From Oscillospiraceae bacterium (GTDB lineage: Bacteria; Bacillota; Clostridia; Oscillospirales; Oscillospiraceae), in the NCBI GenBank assembly GCA_017548065.1, contig JAFYNQ010000041.1, positions 1 through 53,322 on the forward strand: a DNA stretch of 53,322 nt, written 5' to 3'. The notes beneath the pieces are model-generated. The model had not been told where the DNA came from. It searched no databases and worked only from the letters and a program-made list of their open reading frames with translations. This document shows, piece by piece, positions 17,811 to 25,942 of the stretch; position 1 is the first letter of the stretch, and each line of letters opens with the position of its first letter. The position numbers and the translations under genes are program-made.

Positions 17811-18923
17811 TTATTCTTCAGTCTCCGGCTCTACCTGGCTCTCGGCCTTGATGTCAATCTTCAGGCCGGTGAGACGGGCTGCCAGACGGGCGTTCTGACC
17901 CTCCTTGCCGATGGCAAGGCTCAGCTGATTGTCGGGAACCACAACGCTGTAGGTCTTGGTGCCGGGAACAGCGGTGACGCTGATAACTTCAGCGGGGCTG
18001 AGGGCAGCACGGACATACTCGCAGGGATCTTCGCTGAACACAACGATATCGATCTTCTCGCCATGGAGCTCTCCCACCACAGCGCCAACACGGCCGCCAC
18101 GGGGACCAACACAAGCGCCCACGGGATCCAGGCCTTCCACAGCGGCACGGACTGCCACCTTGCTGCGGCTGCCGGGCTCACGGGTGATGGAACGGATCTC
18201 CACCTGACCGTCAGCGATCTCGGGGATCTCCAGCTCAAACAGACGGCGCACCAGGTTGGGATGGGTACGGGAAACCTGCACCAGAGGGCCACGGTTTGCC
18301 TTGTGTACCTCCAGCACGTAAACACGGATCAGGTCACCGGCATTGTAGGTCTCGCCGGGGATCTGCTCTGCGGTACGCAGCACAGCATCGTTCTGCTCGT
18401 TGCCCTGACCCACACGGACGAAGATGTCACCGGTGGGATCTACACGCAGCACAGTGCCGGTGAGCATTTCCTGGGCCTTGGAGGAGTAGCTCTCGTAAAC
18501 AGCGCCACGCTCTGCCTCACGGATGCCCTGGATCACCACCTGCTTTGCAGTCTGGGCAGCGATACGACCAAACTTCTGAATGTCCACGGGGATGCGGATC
18601 ACATCGCCAACCTTGGCATTGGGCTCAACGGTCTTGGCAGCGTCCACATGGATCTCCAAAGCCAGATCCTCTACCTCTTCCACCACGGTCTTCAGCTGGT
18701 ACATATACAGACCCTTTTCGGACAGATCCACTTCCACATTCTCTGCGGAAATATCACGGTGATCCTCACGGTCCTTGCGGTATGCGTTGGTCAGTGCCTG
18801 CTTCAGGCGCTCCACCATGTAATCAACGGGAATGCCCTTCAGCTTCTCAAGATCCCGCAGGGAAGCGAAGATCTCTGCCCCGATATCTACCTTGGGGGCT
18901 GCGGTTTTCTTGGCTCTTGCCAT
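17811..18923 (-). CDS. nusA: Transcription termination/antitermination factor NusA
   Basis: 370 residues. An N-terminal RNA-polymerase-binding domain is followed by an S1 domain (about 130-200) and two KH domains; VGPRGGRVGAVVGELHGEKI and LAIGKEGQNARLAARLTG are the GxxG-containing KH motifs. It lacks the C-terminal acidic repeats of Proteobacteria, as is normal in Firmicutes. NusA promotes hairpin folding during pausing and intrinsic termination. It lies second in the operon, and a terminator-like hairpin in the operon leader is a plausible target for feedback. Confidence 0.98.
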   Translation of the reverse strand: MARAKKTAAPKVDIGAEIFASLRDLEKLKGIPVDYMVERLKQALTNAYRKDREDHRDISAENVEVDLSEKGLYMYQLKTVVEEVEDLALEIHVDAAKTVEPNAKVGDVIRIPVDIQKFGRIAAQTAKQVVIQGIREAERGAVYESYSSKAQEMLTGTVLRVDPTGDIFVRVGQGNEQNDAVLRTAEQIPGETYNAGDLIRVYVLEVHKANRGPLVQVSRTHPNLVRRLFELEIPEIADGQVEIRSITREPGSRSKVAVRAAVEGLDPVGACVGPRGGRVGAVVGELHGEKIDIVVFSEDPCEYVRAALSPAEVISVTAVPGTKTYSVVVPDNQLSLAIGKEGQNARLAARLTGLKIDIKAESQVEPETEE

Positions 18924-18990
18924 AATTTCCTCCTTTGTCTGTTGTCAGACTGTTTATATATTGGATAACTTACTTACTTTTGAATACGGA

Positions 18991-19443
18991 TTAAAATTCC
19001 ACCCGCAGACGAACCAGTGCCACCTCGGATTTCTCAAAGGTGATGGTCTCCTTGCCGGCTTCCACGGTGACCTTGCCCTCTTCGTAGCCACGAAGCACGC
19101 AAGGGATCTCCTTCAGGCCGTTCCGGGGACGGTACAGCTTCACGGTGATCGCACTGCCCATGAACCGCGCAAAGTCGCCGGGTCGCTTCAATGCACGCTC
19201 CAGGCCAGCGGAGCATACTTCAAAGTGGTAGCTCTCGCTGATGGGGTCATGCTCGTCCAGCACCGGGTCAACAGCGCGGTGGATCTTCTCACAATCCTCA
19301 ATGTCCACGCTGCCGTCCTTGTCGATATACAACCGCAGGAACCGCTCGGAGCCTTCCCGGACGTATTCCACGTCCCAAAGGCTGCAGCCGAAGCTTTCCA
19401 CGATGGGCTGGGCAAAGGATGTGACAAGCTCTGTTACTTTCAT
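18991..19443 (-). CDS. rimP: Ribosome maturation factor RimP
   Basis: 150 residues. SFGCSLWDVEYVREGSERFL and the VSSAGLERAL-like segment (here VCSAGLERALKRPGDF) are RimP signatures. It helps assemble the 30S subunit. The ATG at 19443 is preferred since GAAGAGGG precedes it; an ATG at 19461 abuts the T-run of the leader hairpin and has no ribosome binding site. It is the first gene of the nusA-infB operon. Confidence 0.96.
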   Translation of the reverse strand: MKVTELVTSFAQPIVESFGCSLWDVEYVREGSERFLRLYIDKDGSVDIEDCEKIHRAVDPVLDEHDPISESYHFEVCSAGLERALKRPGDFARFMGSAITVKLYRPRNGLKEIPCVLRGYEEGKVTVEAGKETITFEKSEVALVRLRVEF

Positions 19444-19466
19444 TTTTGCACCCTCTTCCATGAAAA

Positions 19467-19490
19467 AGAGAGGAGCGCTTGCTCCTCTCT
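19467..19490 (-). promoter_or_regulatory. Terminator-like attenuator in the rimP-nusA leader
   Basis: Read leftward: a perfect 10 bp stem AGAGAGGAGC/GCTCCTCTCT with loop AAGC, followed directly by TTTTTC. It lies between the strong promoter at 19518-19546 and the rimP start at 19443, so transcripts from that promoter must pass it. This matches an intrinsic terminator used as an attenuator. Confidence 0.75.
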
Positions 19491-19517
19491 TTCGTAAAGT
19501 ATACTTAGATTACTTGC

Positions 19518-19546
19518 ATTATAACACCGTTTTGTCGGTTTTGCAA
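19518..19546 (-). promoter_or_regulatory. Promoter of the rimP-nusA-infB operon
   Basis: Read leftward: TTGCAA (19546-19541), 17 nt spacer, perfect TATAAT (19523-19518). It lies after the stop codon of the upstream gene (19572) and before the leader hairpin. Confidence 0.85.
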
Positions 19547-19571
19547 GTGTTTTTTGAAGATTTCCGAAATT

Positions 19572-21752
19572 TTATCTTTCCAGAACGATCAGTGCCAGCT
19601 CGGTTTCGGGCAGCTGCACGGTGATCACGCCGTCCTTCAGCTCCACATCAATGGGCTTGGGCTCCGGTGCCAGCTCGGTCAGGACGCTTGCCTTCACAGT
19701 TTCGCCTTCCCACTTGATGCTGACTGTGCCTTCCAGACCATGCTCCTCGCCTGCTGCGATCAGCTTGCCGTTATCAATGTTGTAGCTCTTGATCCACTTG
19801 TTCTCGTCTGCGCCGATGAGATCCACCTGGTCACGGAAAATACCGTGGCCGTAGCGCTTCAGCCATGCTCTGCGCAGAGCGTTGGTCTTGATGAGACGTG
19901 CCTGCTGCTCGGGGTCTCTGCGGAAGGTGTTGTCACCCTCCAGGTCATAGCACCAGAAGTAGGAGCCCATGACGAAGGACTTATACAGCAGCCATGTGGA
20001 CTTTCTTGCAATATGCTCTGCACGCATGCCGGAGTGGCGACGGGGGTTGAGCATATCGGTGAGCACCTGCTTGGGGAAGGTGTACTTATAGACCTCACTG
20101 TACACACCGGTGAACGGCATACGCAGTGTGGAGATCAGCTGTGCGGCAACACCGCTGCCGTAGATATCGCAGCAGCCTTCGTAGAGAATAACTGCCTCGG
20201 GGTTTCTTGCACGGGTCTCCTCCAGCAGCTGCTCATAGCCATTGTTCCAGATGGCAGGGTTGCCCTTGTGATCCTCATGGTCGGGGTGGTAGCACAAAAC
20301 AGCGGGAGACATGCCCAGCTGATCGTAGTACACGCCGTCCAGACCCATTTCCTGGATCATGTAGGTAACGTTGTCCACCAGGTCCTTACGCCAGGAGGGC
20401 TCGTTCATGCAAAGGCTTGCAAAGTTGATGTCCTTTGCGCCATAGTTTTCGATCTTCAGAGAGCCGTCACGGTTCATGGCGCAGCTCTTCTTGGTACGCT
20501 CTGCGTTTTCGGGATAGCCCACGTTACACAGACGGGAGTTGACATAGAAGGTGACGTGACCGCCGTCTTCCTTGATGGCCTTCACAGCAGCCTTCAGTTC
20601 CTCCTCGGTACCCAGCTCAGGACTGGGACGGTACAGGGGGAAGCCGTCATCAAAGCCGTGGATATTCCAGCCGGAGATCAGCAGGTGGTTGAAGCCCTGC
20701 TCCTTGGCATTGGCATAAATTTCGGGCAGATCCTTGAACTTATGCACGATCTTGCCGCCCTGGTACATGAAGTCATAGTGCGCAGACAGACCGGGAGATT
20801 CCTTGAACCACTGGGGCATGGGATCACGGTCCAGCTTGGGCTGGTCAATGGCCTCACGGTAAGCACGGTACTCGTCTGCAGCCCAGTGCCAGTCGCCCTC
20901 ATGGAAAGCAAGCACACATTCCTCGCTCTCCCAGATACCCTTCTTCATGCAGGGATAGTGGACGACGCCCAGACCGATACCGGGGTAATACTTGCCCTTG
21001 GACCAGGCAGCCAGACCCTTGGTCAGGAACTTTTTGTCACGGCAGGTGATGTAGATACCGGTGTTCTCCTCACGGCTGTACAGATCCATCCACAGCATGG
21101 AGCAGCCGCCGGTGTAGGTACGCTCCATGATATAAATGCCACGGTCATCCTTCACACCGTTACGGTTGGACAGACGGTTACCATGGAGATACTCCTGCCA
21201 CTTCCAGGTGGTCATGACAGCAGGCTCTGCAATGGTGTTGGTGGGGTCTTCAATCAGTGTGCCGGAGATGCCGGGGTAGATCAGGCGGTCTTCTGTCCAG
21301 TCCTCACCCAGCCACAGGCCGTTGATCTGGGGGAAGTTCACGCTCTGCACCTCATACTCGGTGCGGTTTTCCAGGGTCAGGAACCAACGGGTACGGCAGT
21401 CATCCTTGGGGATGATCACCTTGACCTTGGCGGAGATATCGATCTTCTCGCCGTTTGCCATCAGGTAGGGGTACTCCAGCTCAGCATGTGCCCAGCCGTC
21501 CTCCTGGGTGACAGTGACAGTAGGCTTCAGGGACTTGTCCTCCTGGATCTGCAGGTAACGGGGAATGTTCAGGTGCTTCTTCTCGTCGCCCACGAACACA
21601 ACACCGTCCAGAATGCCGGTGCCTTCTTTATAGAAGTTCTTGGAAGCATTGTCCGCAGTCTCCTCACGGACGAATGCCAGCACCTCACCGTTGAGGGCAT
21701 CAAATTCAATGGATACCAAATCGTTGGTGGCAAAAAGTCTGGAAATATACAT
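19572..21752 (-). CDS. Glycoside-hydrolase-like TIM-barrel protein (DUF6259-like)
   Basis: 726 residues with no signal peptide. An N-terminal beta-rich domain (about 1-270) leads into a TIM-barrel-like region with YFWCYDLEG and DGVYYDQLGMSP, where the Asp after YY is a likely catalytic acid or nucleophile, then a C-terminal beta domain (about 660-726). The layout resembles alpha-galactosidase-like families and the DUF6259 group common in gut Firmicutes. The specific substrate cannot be told. It starts 3 bp after murQ in a kinase-murQ-hydrolase operon, so an intracellular amino-sugar glycoside is a reasonable guess. The gene is real; the function is moderately sure. Confidence 0.72.
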   Translation of the reverse strand: MYISRLFATNDLVSIEFDALNGEVLAFVREETADNASKNFYKEGTGILDGVVFVGDEKKHLNIPRYLQIQEDKSLKPTVTVTQEDGWAHAELEYPYLMANGEKIDISAKVKVIIPKDDCRTRWFLTLENRTEYEVQSVNFPQINGLWLGEDWTEDRLIYPGISGTLIEDPTNTIAEPAVMTTWKWQEYLHGNRLSNRNGVKDDRGIYIMERTYTGGCSMLWMDLYSREENTGIYITCRDKKFLTKGLAAWSKGKYYPGIGLGVVHYPCMKKGIWESEECVLAFHEGDWHWAADEYRAYREAIDQPKLDRDPMPQWFKESPGLSAHYDFMYQGGKIVHKFKDLPEIYANAKEQGFNHLLISGWNIHGFDDGFPLYRPSPELGTEEELKAAVKAIKEDGGHVTFYVNSRLCNVGYPENAERTKKSCAMNRDGSLKIENYGAKDINFASLCMNEPSWRKDLVDNVTYMIQEMGLDGVYYDQLGMSPAVLCYHPDHEDHKGNPAIWNNGYEQLLEETRARNPEAVILYEGCCDIYGSGVAAQLISTLRMPFTGVYSEVYKYTFPKQVLTDMLNPRRHSGMRAEHIARKSTWLLYKSFVMGSYFWCYDLEGDNTFRRDPEQQARLIKTNALRRAWLKRYGHGIFRDQVDLIGADENKWIKSYNIDNGKLIAAGEEHGLEGTVSIKWEGETVKASVLTELAPEPKPIDVELKDGVITVQLPETELALIVLER

Positions 21753-21754
21753 CT

Positions 21755-22558
21755 TTATTTCGCTCCTTCCACAGTTTTACGAATGTTCCAATCGTTCTGC
21801 TCCAGCAGTGCGATCGCTTCTTCCTCGGGACAATCCAAAATTGCAGCGGTGATCCGCACCACTCTGCCCTTCAGCTTCTCGTTGGAGGGCTTCAGATTTA
21901 CCATTAAGTTCTCATACACCTTGCCGGTTTTGATCATGGCGCAGGTGGAGAGCATATTGAGGACAAATTTTTGGGAGTTACCGGCCTTCAGTCTTGTGGA
22001 GCCGGTGACCACCTCGGGACCGGTATCACAGACGATGGCAATATCTGCCACCTTTTCAATGGCAGTGTCGGGGTTGGAGCTGACGGACACGGTGACACAG
22101 CCCATTTCCTTTGCCTTTTCCAGAGCGCCGATGACGTACTTTGCGCCGCCGGCTGCGGAAATGCCCACCAGCACGTCGCCGGGATTCAGCACCTTTTCCA
22201 CGTCGGCTACACCGTTTTCGTATACATCCTCGGCATTTTCACCGGCCTTGAACATCCGCTCGGGACCGCCGGCGATGATGCCCTGCACTGTGTCATGGGT
22301 AACACCGAAGGTAGGGGGACACTCGGAAGCATCCAGCACACCCAGTCTGCCGGAGGTACCGGCGCCGATGTACACCAGCTTGCCGCCTCTGCCAATGGCT
22401 TCCGCAGCAGCATCCACAGCCTTTGCGATCTGTGCAAGCGCTGCTTCCACAGCCAGGACGGAGTTCATATTCTCCTTGTTCATCAGCTGCACCATTTCAA
22501 AAGAGGTCATCTTGTCAACATGGGTGCTGTTTTCATTGCGCATTTCTGTTCTCAGCAT
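21755..22558 (-). CDS. murQ: N-acetylmuramic acid 6-phosphate etherase MurQ
   Basis: 267 residues. It removes D-lactate from MurNAc-6-phosphate to give GlcNAc-6-phosphate. The N-terminal TEMRNENS, the SIS-domain signature YIGAGTSGRLGVLDASECPP, GISAAGG and a C-terminal UBA-like helix (EEAIALLEQNDWN) are all present. It is slightly shorter than the usual ~300. It overlaps the upstream kinase gene by 7 bp, so the two are coupled. The pairing allows phosphorylation of MurNAc followed by ether cleavage. Confidence 0.93.
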   Translation of the reverse strand: MLRTEMRNENSTHVDKMTSFEMVQLMNKENMNSVLAVEAALAQIAKAVDAAAEAIGRGGKLVYIGAGTSGRLGVLDASECPPTFGVTHDTVQGIIAGGPERMFKAGENAEDVYENGVADVEKVLNPGDVLVGISAAGGAKYVIGALEKAKEMGCVTVSVSSNPDTAIEKVADIAIVCDTGPEVVTGSTRLKAGNSQKFVLNMLSTCAMIKTGKVYENLMVNLKPSNEKLKGRVVRITAAILDCPEEEAIALLEQNDWNIRKTVEGAK

Positions 22559-23685
22559 ACTGTTCTCCTGTAAGTCATTACAAAATTCTCATAGAAATTC
22601 TCCGGGATAGGAAGCTGGGCAAGGCGCATGGTCTCAATGCAGGCGCCGTAAATGGGCGGAAGCTCCGGGATCAGCAGCTCCACGCCGGACATTTCCTGCA
22701 CCATGGAGCGGAACATATCTGCCTTCCAGAAGCTACCTGCCGCCACTGCCCGGTTAGGCGCATCGTAGCGCTCCACCGCTGCCTTCAGCAGCTCGGCCAA
22801 TCGCTGGGCATTCTGCCGCAGGATCTCCACCGCAGCCTCATCGCCCTGGTCGGCGGCATCCACCACCACACGGGCAAGGTCTGCAATGAAGGGTCTTCCG
22901 TTTTTATATACCGTACCGATGTTGGCAAAAATGCTGCCGCCCAGCGCCTGGGTGATTTTCTCGGTCAGCAAGGTGGGCTTGTCCAGTCCATCCTCTGCTG
23001 CCAGGGCACGGCGCAAACCGTCCTTGCCCACATCATAGGCAGAGCCTGCCTGATCCAGCAGGTAGCCCCAGCCGCCTACACGGTAACGCTGGCCTCCCTT
23101 GCGCACAAACACGCAGGAGCCGGTGCCGCAGATAATCGCCATGGAGTTGTCGGGATCCTCACCCATAGAAAGCACGTTGGCAGCATCGGTGTCCGCGCCG
23201 ATGACAGTACGGAACCGCTCTCCCAGGCCGTCTTTGATGGCCTTCTGGTACTTCTCCAGGGACACGCCGCCAATACCGGCAAATACCGCATTGGGGGTCT
23301 TGCCACGAAGCAGCTGCTCCAAGCCTGCGCCCAGCACCTCAATAGAATGCTCAATGCCGTTGTCATTGGGGTTAGAGCCGTCTGTGCGTACCACATTGCG
23401 CACCACACCGTTCTTCTCAAAGAGAACAAACTCGGTCTTGGTGCCGCCGCCGTCAATACCCACCAGCAGAGAACGCTCGCTCTCTGCAAACAACGCATCT
23501 ACGGAAACACCGAAATAATTGGCCAGCCGAATCGCATTTTCAAGGTCAGGAACGCTCAAGCCTCTCTCCCATGCGCTGATTGCCTGAAAGCTTACAAGCA
23601 CGTTGTCCGCCAAGGCACGCTGGGTCAGTCCCTCCCGCATGCGGTAGGTTCTGATATTTTTTCCTATTTGGGTCAAATCCGCCAT
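22552..23685 (-). CDS. HTH-XRE / BadF-type amino-sugar kinase fusion (MurK-like)
   Basis: 377 residues in two domains. Residues 1-64 are an XRE helix-turn-helix (MREGLTQRALADNVLVSFQA, then ISAWERG). Residues 72-377 are a BadF/BadG/BcrA/BcrD sugar kinase: GIDGGGTKTEF (phosphate 1), a GIGGVS turn, CGTGSC (phosphate 2) and AAGSFW. The clostridial MurNAc/GlcNAc kinase MurK is of this family and is found with murQ. Here the kinase is joined to a DNA-binding domain, suggesting a sugar-sensing regulator that also phosphorylates its inducer. GAGGTG precedes the ATG, and a strong promoter is upstream. Confidence 0.85.
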   Translation of the reverse strand: MADLTQIGKNIRTYRMREGLTQRALADNVLVSFQAISAWERGLSVPDLENAIRLANYFGVSVDALFAESERSLLVGIDGGGTKTEFVLFEKNGVVRNVVRTDGSNPNDNGIEHSIEVLGAGLEQLLRGKTPNAVFAGIGGVSLEKYQKAIKDGLGERFRTVIGADTDAANVLSMGEDPDNSMAIICGTGSCVFVRKGGQRYRVGGWGYLLDQAGSAYDVGKDGLRRALAAEDGLDKPTLLTEKITQALGGSIFANIGTVYKNGRPFIADLARVVVDAADQGDEAAVEILRQNAQRLAELLKAAVERYDAPNRAVAAGSFWKADMFRSMVQEMSGVELLIPELPPIYGACIETMRLAQLPIPENFYENFVMTYRRTVC

Positions 23686-23704
23686 AACGCTTCACCTCAA
23701 GGTC

Positions 23705-23733
23705 ATTATAAGTACATAAATCTAGAGAATCAA
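23705..23733 (-). promoter_or_regulatory. Promoter of the kinase-murQ-hydrolase operon
   Basis: Read leftward: TTGATT (23733-23728), 17 nt spacer, perfect TATAAT (23710-23705), 20 bp before the kinase start. Confidence 0.75.
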
Positions 23734-23756
23734 ACAATTTACGCTTTAATTTCCGG

Positions 23757-23785
23757 CAGTAATTCAACCGCCGGTTGAATTACTG
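23757..23785. promoter_or_regulatory. 29 bp near-perfect palindrome over the SDR stop codon
   Basis: CAGTAATTCAACCG at 23757-23770 is the exact reverse complement of CGGTTGAATTACTG at 23772-23785, with one base between. It includes the stop codon of the SDR gene. No T-run follows on the - strand. It may be a transcript-end hairpin or an operator for the HTH-kinase encoded 72 bp downstream. Confidence 0.6.
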
Positions 23786-24586
23786 CTGTGCCAGCTTTTC
23801 TGCCTTCAGGGTGTTCAGCTCCTGGGGATACAGCTGGCTCATCATGCCGCCGTCCACCACCAGCTCTGCGCCGGTGACGTTCTTGGACAGGTCTGTGCCG
23901 AAATAGAAAGCAGCATTGGCGATGTCTTCAAAGTCGGAAATATCGCCGATGGGTGTCAGGTCGCCGTTGACGATCTGCTTGCTACCCATTTTCACCCAAC
24001 GGGCGGTCTTGATGGTACCGGGCAGCACCACGTTGCAGCGGATGCCGAAGGGTCCCAGATCAATGGCAAATGCCTTGCTCATGGACAGAATGCCGCCCTT
24101 GGAGGCGCAGTAGGCTGCACGGTTGGGGATGGCACGGTAAGCGGTGTTGGAGCCGATGAACACGATGGCGCCCTTATGCTGCTCCTTCATACGCAGAGCT
24201 GCCTGACGGACGATCATAAAGTTCCACACCAGGTTGGTCTCAAAGACTCTCTGGAACTCCTCCACGGAAACCTCAAAGAAATTCTGACCCTTGGCAGGAT
24301 CGGTGCCGAAGCCCAGGTCTGCGGAGTTCAGCACAACTGTCTCCACGAAGAGGCCCTTTGCATCAATGTCGGCAAAGATCTCCTTTACCCGCTCTTCGTC
24401 ACGGATGTCCAGGCCGTAGCCATAGCCGGTGACACCGTACTTTTCTGCCACCTGGGCAGCAGCGGCCTCGGCTCTTGCAGCTTCACGGCTGGTGATGACC
24501 ACATTGTAGCCTGCAGCGGCAAACTTCTCGGCAGTGACAAGGCCGGTGCCTACGGTACCGCCGGTAACAAATACAGCTTTTTTCAT
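23780..24586 (-). CDS. Short-chain dehydrogenase/reductase
   Basis: 268 residues of the classical SDR family. The NAD(P)-binding motif TGGTVGTG is near the N-terminus, the SDR Ser is in IGSNTAYR, and the YCASK catalytic motif follows at a normal distance. VDGGMMSQ is the usual C-terminal loop. It likely oxidises a sugar or sugar acid. The start at 24586 follows GAGGTG; a GTG codon inside that site is less likely. It is 14 bp after the enolase-superfamily gene and probably works with it, perhaps preparing the sugar acid that is dehydrated. Confidence 0.9.
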   Translation of the reverse strand: MKKAVFVTGGTVGTGLVTAEKFAAAGYNVVITSREAARAEAAAAQVAEKYGVTGYGYGLDIRDEERVKEIFADIDAKGLFVETVVLNSADLGFGTDPAKGQNFFEVSVEEFQRVFETNLVWNFMIVRQAALRMKEQHKGAIVFIGSNTAYRAIPNRAAYCASKGGILSMSKAFAIDLGPFGIRCNVVLPGTIKTARWVKMGSKQIVNGDLTPIGDISDFEDIANAAFYFGTDLSKNVTGAELVVDGGMMSQLYPQELNTLKAEKLAQQ

Positions 24587-24599
24587 AATACGCACCTCA

Positions 24600-25760
24600 T
24601 CAGAAGTAGAACTTAGACTCCGGGGGACGGATATCGGTCAGGGCGCCGGTGTAGTGACGCAGAGTGTGAGGCTGGTAGGGATGTGCCAGGCAAGCCTCCT
24701 CGTTGATCTCAATGCCCAGACCCGGCTTATCGGGAATGTAGATGTAACCGTCCTCATAGCGCAGCTCCTCGTTGGTCACGTCGGCACGCCAGGGCACGTC
24801 GGAGTACATGATCTCCAGGATGGAGAAGTTGGTGCAGCAGCCTGCCAGCTGCAGTGTTGCGGCGTTGGCAACGGGGCCGGAGGGGTTATGAGGCGCAAAA
24901 GCGATGTAGTGGGTCTCTGCCATAGCGGAGATCTTCTTCAGCTCCATGATGCCGCCGGCATGGCTGATATCCGGCTGGATATAGTCAGCAGCACGCATTT
25001 CAAACAGGTCCTTATACTGGCGCATATTGTAAAGACGCTCCCCTGCGGAGATGGCCACGGGGGACTTGTCACGGACAGCCTTCAGTGCCTCCAGGTTATC
25101 CGGGGGAACGGGCTCTTCAAAGAGCATGGGCTTGAACTGCTCCAGCTCCTTTGCGATCTTCACACCGGTGGGAACATTGAAACGGCCATGGCCTTCAATG
25201 AGCAGATCCATCTCATCGCCCACCGCCTCGCGGACAGCGGCAACACAGCGCAGAGCGGTGTCCAGATCCTTGTTGGAGATCTCCAGGTAGGACTTGCCGA
25301 AGGGGTCCCACTTCATAGCGGTGATGCCACGCTGCACAGCGATTCTTGCCTTCTCGCCAAATTCCTCGGGGGTCTTGGCGCCGGCAAACCAGCCGTTGAC
25401 ATAGATACGCACCTTGTCGGTGGTCTTGCCGCCCAGCAGCTTATATACGGGCACGCCCAGGCTCTTGCCCAGAATATCCCACAGCGCAGTCTCCACAGCA
25501 GAGATCGCACTCATAAGCACAGGGCCGCAGCGCCAGTAGGAGTCACGGTACAGATCGTGGGCAATGCGCTCAATGTTGGTGGGATCCTGACCCACCAGCA
25601 CATCCTTAATATGCTCCACAGCGCCGATGAGCGCCTTTTCCTTGTACTCCAGGGTGGCTTCGCCCACACCGTCAATACCCTCGTCGGTGTAAACCTTGAT
25701 GAATGCCCAGTTGGTACGGAAGCAATCTACCACAAATGTTTTGATGTCTGTAATTTTCAT
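24600..25760 (-). CDS. Sugar-acid dehydratase of the enolase superfamily (mandelate racemase type)
   Basis: 386 residues. An N-terminal capping domain (about 1-125) is followed by a barrel with metal ligands in IEGHGRF (Glu, plus catalytic His), FEEPVP and ISAGERLY, and the second catalytic His in APHNPSG. The two-histidine pattern is that of D-galactonate/gluconate-type dehydratases that yield 2-keto-3-deoxy acids. The substrate is not determined. It is the first gene of a two-gene operon with the SDR; AAAGGAG is upstream. A KDPG-type aldolase that could use such a product lies at 34218, not in the same operon. Confidence 0.88.
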   Translation of the reverse strand: MKITDIKTFVVDCFRTNWAFIKVYTDEGIDGVGEATLEYKEKALIGAVEHIKDVLVGQDPTNIERIAHDLYRDSYWRCGPVLMSAISAVETALWDILGKSLGVPVYKLLGGKTTDKVRIYVNGWFAGAKTPEEFGEKARIAVQRGITAMKWDPFGKSYLEISNKDLDTALRCVAAVREAVGDEMDLLIEGHGRFNVPTGVKIAKELEQFKPMLFEEPVPPDNLEALKAVRDKSPVAISAGERLYNMRQYKDLFEMRAADYIQPDISHAGGIMELKKISAMAETHYIAFAPHNPSGPVANAATLQLAGCCTNFSILEIMYSDVPWRADVTNEELRYEDGYIYIPDKPGLGIEINEEACLAHPYQPHTLRHYTGALTDIRPPESKFYF

Positions 25761-25792
25761 AAGAACACTCCTTTATGAAATATAGTTTTCTG

Positions 25793-25821
25793 ATTTTATT
25801 GTAACGAAAACTGTTTCTCAA
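25793..25821 (-). promoter_or_regulatory. Promoter of the dehydratase-SDR operon
   Basis: Read leftward: TTGAGA (25821-25816), 17 nt spacer, TAAAAT (25798-25793). It is divergent from the AraC promoter at 25878, with 56 bp between, so the AraC protein may control both. Confidence 0.65.
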
Positions 25822-25877
25822 GTCTTTCAATATATTACTGTTTTTTTAGAATTTTTCTTATATTTTCGCAAATTTGC

Positions 25878-25906
25878 TTGCATAGAGGCATATTCTTTGT
25901 TAAAAT
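25878..25906 (+). promoter_or_regulatory. Promoter of the first AraC gene
   Basis: TTGCAT at 25878-25883, 17 nt spacer, TAAAAT at 25901-25906. It is 36 bp before the start codon. Confidence 0.65.
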
Positions 25907-25942
25907 CTTATTACGATATTTTATTTCAAGGGAGGCTGCGCC

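Noticed and set aside
19554-22610. 1018-codon open frame antisense to the DUF6259-like gene and murQ
   Set aside because: Long antisense frames occur opposite nearly every GC-rich gene here. The protein has no recognisable domain, whereas the opposite strand has clear motifs.
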